Shown piece by piece: positions 56,066 through 64,000 of a stretch of DNA of 64,000 nt. Position 1 is the stretch's first letter; the number at the start of each line of letters is the position of its first letter. Source of the DNA: Blastocrithidia nonstop (taxonomy: Eukaryota; Euglenozoa; Kinetoplastea; Trypanosomatida; Trypanosomatidae); NCBI GenBank assembly GCA_028554745.1, contig JAQOTN010000016.1, forward strand, positions 186,001 to 250,000, read 5' to 3'. The notes under the pieces are model-generated. The model made no database searches, was not told the origin of the DNA, and saw only the letters and a list, made by a program, of their open reading frames with translations. Made by a program: the position numbers and the translations under genes.

Positions 56066-56623
56066 GTGTCATAGTCGGCTAACAAAGTAGATATAGTCGA
56101 GAAAGCGATAATTACCTCATTCAAACCAACATCATCATCAACAACAGTAGAGACAATCACAACAAAATTTACATCTACCTCACCGTAACTATCAGTGCAG
56201 TCTTCTGTGAATAAATCAGCATAAACGTCAACGTCTCACTCCAAGTCACGACGAAAGTTGCACGTGTTGGGAGTAAAACAAATGGCAAAGCCAATTCTGA
56301 TAAAGTTGTACGAAAATGGAGTATACGACGAAGACAGCGACAAAGGTAGACCATATCACACACTAACAGTCAGACCAACATATAAAACACTTTCGGCACT
56401 AAAAAATTTGTTTGAGCGTGAATTGGGCTGACGTGATGGACGACACATTGATGTTTTGTATGATGCCACGGGGGTTGAGATAACGGATATACATCAATTA
56501 TGTGATGGTCAGAGTGTGGTGGCCTCTGCAGGAGATCGATTTATTATTCCATACCCGAACACGTCACTGCACCACGATGCAATGAAACTGTCATCGTTGC
56601 CATAAACTACAAATGTGGGTTAA
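53747..56623 (+). CDS. Doublecortin (DCX)-domain protein with polyglutamate encoded by (TAA)21
   Basis: Probable microtubule-binding cytoskeletal protein of 958 residues. It begins with a coiled coil (MQSLSNRREEIQKKLALLRE, then QREREQRVFDELA), then a small folded part (RFKIGDSVKVSGDVTQIQRS, LRFADGAEKVFFIDCLDL) of unknown family. A long Asn/Glu-rich middle follows. The C-terminal 85-90 residues read as a DCX domain: PILIKLYENGVYDEDSDKGR, YHTLTVRPTYKTLSALKNLF, HIDVLYDATGVEITDI, LCDGQSVVASAGDRF. Between them, 56003-56065 is 21 consecutive in-frame TAA codons (residues 753-773), read as Glu; frames on both sides agree. The last TGA (LGWRDGR) reads as Trp. The end is at TAA 56621, followed by another TAA; an alternative stop is TAA at 56603. 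Confidence 0.82.
56003..56065 (+). repeat. (TAA)21 trinucleotide repeat inside a coding region
   Basis: 63 bases of perfect TAA, in frame with the DCX gene. Under the standard code it would be 21 stops in a row; here it reads as polyglutamate. Confidence 0.95.
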
Positions 56624-57353
56624 TAATTTATTTTTTTTTACAGATTAACGAGTGCATAAATATTGTCAATTTGTTCTTATAATATATAAATATATTTAAT
56701 TTTTACTTTTCTGAACACAAATCAAAGTGATTGACGGTTTATATTCAATTTACTCTATTTAAAGTATGAATAAAATAAATTTTCCAGAGAATTTTGCGTG
56801 TAGTGAATAAAATCTACATATTTTTATATATACAACATAATTGCTACTTGATATTGTACAGACACTGATTATAGTAAATTTATTTGTTACGGTCAAAATG
56901 TTAGATTATCTTTACTGAACTCAGTATGCAAAATTGATATGCGTAGTGATTGTGATAAAAAATAGATTCATATTTAACAAGTGGTAAATCTATCAATATA
57001 TCTGTACCTAAATATTTAATATGTGCCTGCGCTAAGAATGTGTGCTTAAAAAAAATAAAAATGATTTTGCTAATCATATAATAAGATATACGTTAAACAT
57101 TCTGAAATTGTAGACAATTTGTTTACGTGTAACAAAAAATAGTTTCGCACTGCCGTTTTACCTTTGACATTTAGTCTCACTTTATAACTCTCTTACTTTA
57201 CAGATTTATAAGCAATTTTTTTACAAGTATATTCATATTTAATTAGTAATATAGCACAGATTCACAGTATTTTTTAATAATTTGCTTTTCAAGCTCTAAG
57301 TTATTTTAAAGTATTTATTATTTATTATTTTATATATAGATAGTTCAAGAATA
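56624..57353. other. AT-rich intergenic stretch, no gene seen
   Basis: About 730 bases without recognised content. T-rich parts near 56629-56640 and 57310-57345 precede the poly(A) polymerase start. Confidence 0.5.
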
Positions 57354-60010
57354 ATGTATTCAAATGACCAGTATTAGTCAGACTTACTTTGTGCGGCAGT
57401 GAAAACTATTAGTCTTGAGAAAACAGATGCTCTGATTCGTCTTGTGCAAATTATGGCATAACGTGCATGTAAAATTTGTATTGATAAACAAATGTAATTA
57501 GGTAAACACATTAAGTTTCACTCTTCTCAATAAAGCTGAGCTAAGGTATACCCATTTGGCTCCTGTGGGCTTGGAGCTGCAATTGTAGGTAGTGATATTG
57601 ATTTGTATGGTGAGTAGTTCAAGACAACTAATTTTTTTATTACTAATTTTTAACATTTTTTATTTCAATGAAAAATGTATGTCTTTATGATTATTGACGC
57701 TATGTAAAGATAAATATGTTATCTGCATTCGATTGCAAAATGTGTTTACATACGCATATATAATCTCTCTCTCCCTCTCTCTATTTTGATTTAGTAATTT
57801 ACATCTTATGTAATTTATTACTCTGTATATTGGTATGTCACATTTTTAAACAATACACTTTTTACCCTTTTTATTTTTCTCTACTTTTTTTTTAAAACAA
57901 GTTTCATCTGTGTTTTTTTACTTTGTTGTTTAATATTTTTTCTTTTTATTTGTTATGTATTTTACTCTATTTTGTTTTACACTATCACCACAAATGATAT
58001 TTACTTTATTTGTTAATATCGTTTGTTATGTTACAAATAATGTGATACGACACATCATCACAAACATAAAATTTCATTCGTTTTGTACAATTTTCATCGT
58101 AAATAATTATACGATGAGTGTACGTCAACAAAACACTAATATTATTTATTATTAATGTTATTACCATCACATTTATTTGCAACTAAACATATATTTTTTT
58201 TTACCCTTGATTGTTTTAATTACATCATTTTCTGGCATTAATGTGCACGTTTACTTATTTATTTACTAAATGTTTGATTGTATTGAATATTTAAATACAA
58301 AACTCATTGCTCTATTCCACATAATTGTATCACATTGTATAAATAAAAATTTTATACAATACATTATCGTTAATAAAATCTATAATCTGTATTTATTACA
58401 TTATACACAAAAAAATTCGACTTCTATCATTTTATCTCATATCTTTTTCATGTATGCACATATTCATAAATGTATAATTAAACATTTCATATGATGTACA
58501 TTCTCGAAATAACAGAGTCATATTAATGTCAATTAATGTTAATGCAAGTATGTTTTTCAGCACATTGCCTATGCTCCTGAATAGTGTAGCAGAGAGTGTA
58601 ATTGTCATCTCTGCCGCACGTGTACCGCTAATTAAGTGCATCTATTACGGTTATGCGATTGATATTGTCTGTGCCACCGTGAGCTTACCATCTCCGCCAA
58701 ATGCGGCTCAGCTCTTACACGACAGTTTCTTGTCTCTGGTCTCGCTTTAGTCTCGCGGAAGTGTGAATGGCATTCGCACCGTCTTAGAGATACAACGTTT
58801 GCTGCCAATACCCTATGAGGTGTTTGTGTGTGCGTTGAAAGCGATCAAGTACTGAGCTGTTCGTCGTCGAGTCTATGGAAGTCTGTTTGGTTTTCCTAAT
58901 GGAGTTACGTTAGCGATCATGGTGGCTCGTGTGGCACAACAATTTCAATATTAGCTGCCCAATTTGCTCTTCAAGAAATTTTTCACTTTCTATGTGGAGT
59001 AATTTACTTCACAGAACACAATATCACCCATTTACATTACACCCGATATTGCCGTTAAACCGTTTCGCGTTGCTGGAATGCCCCCTTGCTGAGATGAGCG
59101 TCGAGCAAATTGTAAAGATGAGCTATTGCCTGTTCTTAATCCGGCCTACCCGTATGTAAACGCATCACATAACATTGGTAAAAGTGGACTGCTCAATTTT
59201 ATTCAAGAGCTTCTACGTGTGTAGCGCATACTCGCAAATAGTAATTGCTCTTAGTTGTCTACTTCTACTTTTCATAGTGCACAGCATTCATAATAACATC
59301 ATTAATAATAAAAACATTTAGTATTGCTGCCATTTTCATCAATTTGCTCTCGTTATGTTATTGGACACCATTATGACACCTTTGTTGTTATCCATGTAGC
59401 AGTCAGAATCAATAATAGTTCTGTACAGGCATGCCATACAATATTTGAACAATGAAAAGGTTTTGTGTAAAGTAAATTGCGGATCTTTATTTATGCGCTA
59501 GAGTGCAAATGAGAAGTTAGACCCCATCCTAGTGCAGTTAAAATATACTAGCCATTTATTGCATGTAGCGAAAATTTGTAATTGTAACCTTAAAAGTAAC
59601 AACACAAAGAATAAAGACGTTAACTGAAACGTAATAAAACCAATTAATTTATAAAAGATGCATCGGAGGATTTATCGTATAAGCGATAAGAAGTAGCGTA
59701 TTATTTTGCTATAAGGCCAAAATGTACATCGACATGAGTTTAAGCCCCGTTTTCTTCTTGTTCGAAATATCAGTAATTGAATTAAAAGTACGATGTACCT
59801 TGCAGGAAAAAGCGTAGACGCACCAGTAGGTAAAATGTATTCAATAAGGATATTACTTTAGCGTTTTAATAGCTGCAATATGCGATTTCTGAGAGTGGTA
59901 AAACACATAGCTCCACAATATTTATACGTGATAAGACAACAATGCTTGATCCGTGGTTTGAGGTGCAACACGTCACTGATGGAAACTTCCCACGTGAATT
60001 GTGTTGTTAA
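57354..60010 (+). CDS. PAP1: Poly(A) polymerase, two exons
   Basis: Adds poly(A) tails in the nucleus. Coding parts are 57354-57604 and 58561-60010, 566 residues in all. Exon 1 starts MYSNDQYESDLLCAAVKTIS and ends in the nucleotidyltransferase motif VYPFGSCGLGAAIVGSDID, with the catalytic Asp pair. Exon 2 continues AARVPLIKCIYYGYAIDIVC (third Asp), SVNGIRTVLEIQRLLP, FVCALKAIKYWAVRRRVYGS, GFPNGVTLAIMVARVAQQF, LLPVLNPAYPYVNASHNIG and WKGFVESKLRIFIYALE, all in canonical order. TGA reads as Trp in IKYW. The two parts lie in different frames and join in phase only by removing the intron. T. brucei PAP is one of the very few trypanosome genes with a cis-spliced intron (established), so the position is telling. 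The C-terminus is basic. It ends TAA with two more TAA within 20 bases. Confidence 0.9.
57605..58560 (+). other. Cis-spliced intron of poly(A) polymerase
   Basis: 956 bases. The favoured donor is GTATGG at 57605 (yeast-like), leaving two bases of a codon; the acceptor TGTTTTTCAG ends at 58560 and supplies the third. A GTGAGT at 57610 is a possible donor but gives the wrong phase. An alternative acceptor AG at 58548 is also in phase and adds Met-Phe-Phe-Ser, resembling the FF found here in other PAPs. The interior is T-rich and shows no protein. Confidence 0.8.
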
Positions 60011-60457
60011 CAAAATTAAAAGTAATAAAATAAATCAATAATATATACACACGCTTATAAGAAAATGGATTAATGTATGAAAAAAATAAAATATTAAATA
60101 AATAAAATAGTAATTATATATATAACTAAATTTTTAAACTTTTTTAATGTACTAATCATATTTAAATGAAATGATATATATGTTAAATGCTTTTTAATAA
60201 TTCAGCTAATTATATTATACTGATTAAAAAAACCTTGTCATGTGAAATTATACTATGTCAAATAAGCTTTAATTTTCTGTATACGTAAATACTGTGATAA
60301 CAATTAACTTTTTTTTTCGCTTTTTATTTTTTCTTTCGTTGATGTTTACGTTATAATTTGAATAAGAAATACACAAATAATTAAAGATATTAACAAAAAT
60401 AGCGTTTGCACTAACAATATTTTCACAAAAGCTAAGAAAAAAAACCAACAACAAACT
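60011..60457. other. AT-rich intergenic region, no gene seen
   Basis: 447 bases with T/C-rich part at 60308-60340 (tttttttttcgctttttatt), about 120 bases before the next start, a possible splicing signal. Confidence 0.5.
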
Positions 60458-63400
60458 ATGAATTAGTTTATCGATAATTCACTAGCATAAGAGTCATAGG
60501 ACGAAGTGTATGACTAGCAACAACAAGAGAAACTACAAGAAGAACAATCACAGTAATAGCACTACTATTCACTGCAATAGTAATAACAATCATTACCAAA
60601 TGAATAGACAAATTTATTAAAAAGTACAAATTTTGTATAAAATTGTTTACAATAGTAGTAGTAGTAGTGGAAGTAGAAGTAGCACGTGTTAAATGTTCAC
60701 CAAACACAGAATTAATTTACGAATGAGTAAAAATATGATAATACAAACGACACAATGCACCCATTGCAAGCGTCTGATGTTAATTTTATGGCATAATACG
60801 ATGCAGATAAACGTGAAAGTGATTATAACTCACTTACAGTACTGATTAGCACCTTGTAGTAATAACTTGCACGCACTGATTGCAAAAATGCAAAATAGCT
60901 GCAATAACACATTGAACAAAATAAAAATTTACGTCTCCGAATGTAAAAACTGCTCTACAAACGATTGACTGACTTACATAGTGGTGTGATTTAGAAAGGT
61001 ACAAAACAATTACTATAAAAAATAAATAATTAGTAGTGATATTAGTAGTAGTTATCATAATTTGTCAATGGTTTTGTTTTGTTGTAGAGTGCGTATAGAA
61101 TGCGTCTCAATTAAGAAGAGTAGGATTAATATTTTCACCTATTGGGACAAACTTCACAATAAATAATGTAAAAGGCACATTTCAAACAAGAACAGTACAA
61201 GAAGCTGATACATTACATACAAGCAGGTAAATAACGTGCTATACGGTAAACGACACAACCATTGACACAATTTGTATCGTAATTCTTGACAAATAAAATC
61301 GCTTAATTGCTACGATTGTAAAATTAGTTTAACAATACTCTGACTGCGTCTAATCATAAAGCGGTAGAGACCAAATAAGAAATTGAGACAATATTGCAGT
61401 AACATGTGCTTTCGTCATGGTCAAACAGTAGATAGGATTAGAATCATTTGTTTGTCGTACTCGCGTAACGACTATAACAGGAATTACATGTCAATATGTA
61501 ATTACGTCAAATACATCACAACATGAGAAGGGAGTTGCAATAATTGTCGACTGTTACAAATACATTTAACAACAAGATATAAAAATATTACACAGCGTTA
61601 CTGTAGTAGATAATGTTTTCTGTTAACACGAAGAATGGCAAACGAACACGAGCAGGTATGCCTATTACACAAGACAGTCATGTATCAAATGTACCTTTCG
61701 CAAAGAATACTTTGAACAGTGTCCGTACTCCATTTCACGATGATGCCGCACTTACAATCACAAATAACAATACAGACAATATTTACATTAACAATACAAG
61801 ACATGAGTGTGATGTGCAAGTATAATTAATAAGTTAGTAAATACAATTACTGTCAACACAGGTACAACATGACATATAAACTTTACAGCGTATGATAATG
61901 TATGCACGTCATGCTCAAATGTCAACTTAACAATAACGTTAGAGATAATAAAATACATTGTTACTGTTGTCTATAACATACAGATGATTGCAGTATGAGG
62001 TATATGCATGACGTAGACGAGTAGAGTGGCAACGAGCACACTGGCAACACTCAGATGTGTCCTTTGCCACATTATTGTATAATTGTAATCATAAACAAAA
62101 CTTTAATAGTGGCACTGACAATAGTAACACAAATGAAAAAAGTTAAATTAGTAAAGTTGATGTAAGTTAAAGCTTAAGTTAAACGAACACTTCAATTTAT
62201 AATTATAATTACACAATGTTGAATAAATTTATAAATTACTACAGACAACTAACAAATTTTGTTGTGTAATTGCACGAGAAAGTAATTGGAACATTATCAC
62301 ATGAAACACAAACTGCATGCAAAATAATAGACACAACAAATAATCACTGTGAAGTAAACAATTTTATTGGTAAAGTAAATCGGAAAAACTGTGTGAATAA
62401 TAAATGTTAATGAAATAAACCTTCATTAAATTTATTAACACCTTTTGCAATTGAAGAAAGTAATAATATAAACGTCTCACACACACAACCAATAAAATGA
62501 TTTCACATTCCATCTCTTCTTCTCTTACAGGGTGTAATCTAATTACAAGATGTGTGTTTGCATTCTGTTGCCCAAGTGAATGCTGCATATCGTAAAAATG
62601 CACATTGATGCAGTTTGATAAAGTTTTTCGCTTTACAAACGATAGGCAAGAGTGAACTGAACTAGTTATAAGATGTGCAATTACATTAACAATTACGATC
62701 TTCACTGTCGTCTTTAGGCATCACTCCTAGCACAGATCAGCTAAACACTTTTTGTGATCTTGCACCATAAAACACGTCAAGATTATAATTATCATCATTA
62801 TTATCAACATGTAATTAGTATGCGGCATATGTATTGTTATCTCGTACATGACGTAACAATTACATTACTAACATGCAACGTAAATTTGCTAACGTATTGT
62901 CGTCATATACGTCTATGCTACAAAATAAATGTCATGCACTAGCATAACTTCGAGTTTTGTTATTACAACTTGTGCAAAAGAGATAATAGGCGTATGGTAA
63001 CACATTATTAATGTCAACAAATAACAACATGAACAACAAATAAAATACACTAAAAAGCAAACTAATACCGCTGCCAAAGCTGTAACAACAACTTACATGA
63101 CCTATTATACTTCATGATAACACGGATATTAATGATAGTATGTAAGGATTGATTATTGATGCGGTACACGTATAGCAATAACGAATTAATAAGGCATCAA
63201 ATTCATTCTTACACAGCGTCAATGTGGCTGTAACATAGTAACACGAAAATACGATAAAAAAATTAATGTGAATAGAGCAGCACCCACAGGGCCAAATGCT
63301 TCTGAAGCTACGTGATCTACTAAACCTCAATCATACACTACGGTCAAAATTATAACAGAAAATGCCAACTTCTGCTGTTAATACAATTATTACTTCTTTT

Positions 63401-63715
63401 TCTTCTGTTGATGCTGATGAAGATGTAAATGAAGGTGAAGTAGTAGTTATGAATAAAGTTTAAAGTGGCAATTAACATAATAATGCAAATGAAGAAGAAG
63501 AACAAGATAGTAAAAACTTATTATTTGACGAGAAGAATACTAGTGCTGATGAAGTAGAGGAGGAAGTGGAAGAATAGAAAATAATTAATGCAAAAATTGC
63601 AAAACTATAGTAGTTGATTAGCCACTAGAAACATCACTCAGAAGAATTGTAGCACAAAATAGCAGCATTGTAAGAAAAAGTTGTAGTATAAGTAAAAGTA
63701 GAATGTACCAAATAA
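60458..63715 (+). CDS. Long acidic coiled-coil protein, unknown
   Basis: 1085 residues, not recognised by family. Starts MNEFIDNSLAEESEDEVYDE. On the order of a hundred codons are TAA/TAG (Glu), often clustered (an EEEEE run at 60655-60669). Heptad-like coiled coil covers much of it: DYNSLTVLISTLEEELARTD, KNLRLRMEKLLYKRLTDLHS, EFVNGFVLLESAYRMRLNEE, VVLAERLEQELHVNMELRQI, and near the end IAKLEELISHEKHHSEELEH. Conserved-looking Trp-rich segment RWLQYEVYAWRRRVEWQRAH uses TGA for two Trp. No motor, kinase or membrane signature. The layout suggests a flagellar, basal-body or cytoskeletal structural protein, by inference only. One unbroken frame for 3.2 kb when stops are sense is itself strong support that it is a gene. 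TAA stop at 63713. Confidence 0.72.
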
Positions 63716-64000
63716 AGATATATATATATATATATATATATATAGATAATATTGTTAATCATTTCTTAAGTATATCTTTGCCTTGTCTATAATAAAAAGA
63801 ATTAAGTTTAAAGTGTTGTTCGTGTTTTTTTTGTGTGTAAAAAAGGAAATCATTATGTGTTAAAATCTTATAAATGTTTGTTAAATTTTTGATGATAAAC
63901 CTCGTCATCCCTGTACAACTTTAATTTTCTAGAATTTAAATAAATAATTTTAATCAATAACATACATATAATAGATAAAGCGATATAAATATTTTTCTGT
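63716..64000. other. 3' flank of coiled-coil gene with (TA)n
   Basis: A (TA)n run at 63718-63744 directly after the stop codon, then AT-rich sequence to the window edge. No gene seen. Confidence 0.5.

Noticed and set aside
55890-56072. Minus-strand reading frame dominated by polyisoleucine
   Set aside because: It is the reverse complement of the (TAA)21 tract inside the DCX gene and has no other protein character.
55985-56075. Trinucleotide array as a possible CRISPR or satellite
   Set aside because: No spacers; a perfect microsatellite lying in frame within a gene.
57955-58494. Two stop-free frames between the two halves of poly(A) polymerase
   Set aside because: They lie inside the intron, are T-rich and hydrophobic by composition, and show no motif.

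Overview
This window looks like nuclear DNA of a trypanosomatid in the Blastocrithidia group, whose known members (for example B. nonstop) have reassigned all three stop codons. Every recognisable gene is on the + strand, as in a kinetoplastid polycistronic unit. The gene set is trypanosomatid: receptor-type adenylate cyclase, 487-residue glycosomal-type phosphofructokinase, NEK kinase, CFAP96 and DCX flagellar/cytoskeletal proteins, and a poly(A) polymerase with one intron. Almost every gene carries in-frame TAA, TAG and TGA. At conserved positions TAA and TAG fall on Glu (FPEGT of the acyltransferase, APE/SPE of the kinases, AGSER of kinesin) and TGA falls on Trp (NIPW and RKPW of VPS4, IKYW of poly(A) polymerase). 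Conventional ORF calling breaks these genes into pieces; read with UAA/UAG=Glu, UGA=Trp and a terminal UAA they are long and mostly intact. No virus-like element, transposon, rRNA, tRNA or CRISPR array was recognised.

Layout. 49-4091 receptor adenylate cyclase (one probable single-base indel). 6001-7389 aspartyl aminopeptidase. 8323-12683 two kinesin paralogues whose motor segments are nearly identical while their tails differ; the second lacks the start of the motor, and the first has an unstable frame at its 3' end. 13866-15083 PlsC acyltransferase. 16434-18212 Asn/Glu-rich protein of unknown function. 19307-21802 cyclic-nucleotide phosphodiesterase. 23820-24194 small heat-shock protein. 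25092-27294 tandem array of ribosomal protein eL13: one altered copy, one intact copy and a third 5' flank without a gene. 27423-29294 zinc-finger protein kinase. 30129-31484 VPS4. 31597-31717 a (TC)60 tract. 33587-35050 phosphofructokinase. 37740-39551 SIZ/PIAS SUMO ligase. 39906-42383 NSUN2-like RNA cytosine methyltransferase. 42814-45828 CTR9. 46532-47653 CFAP96. 48508-50250 NEK kinase. 51555-53150 unknown protein with an FG-like C-terminus. 53747-56623 DCX-domain protein containing an in-frame (TAA)21 tract. 57354-60010 poly(A) polymerase with an intron. 60458-63715 long acidic coiled-coil protein.

The genes are not an operon of related function; co-transcription is the trypanosomatid norm. 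Adenylate cyclase and phosphodiesterase are the two ends of cAMP signalling. CTR9, poly(A) polymerase, NSUN2 and eL13 serve gene expression; kinesins, CFAP96, the DCX protein and NEK belong to cytoskeleton and flagellum. The most notable signals are the nonstop code itself, the poly-TAA tract that reads as polyglutamate, the inverse relation between reassigned-codon load and conservation, the intron, the kinesin and eL13 rearrangements, and a shared 195-bp intergenic element. All calls are from reading the sequence by eye; no database search was run.
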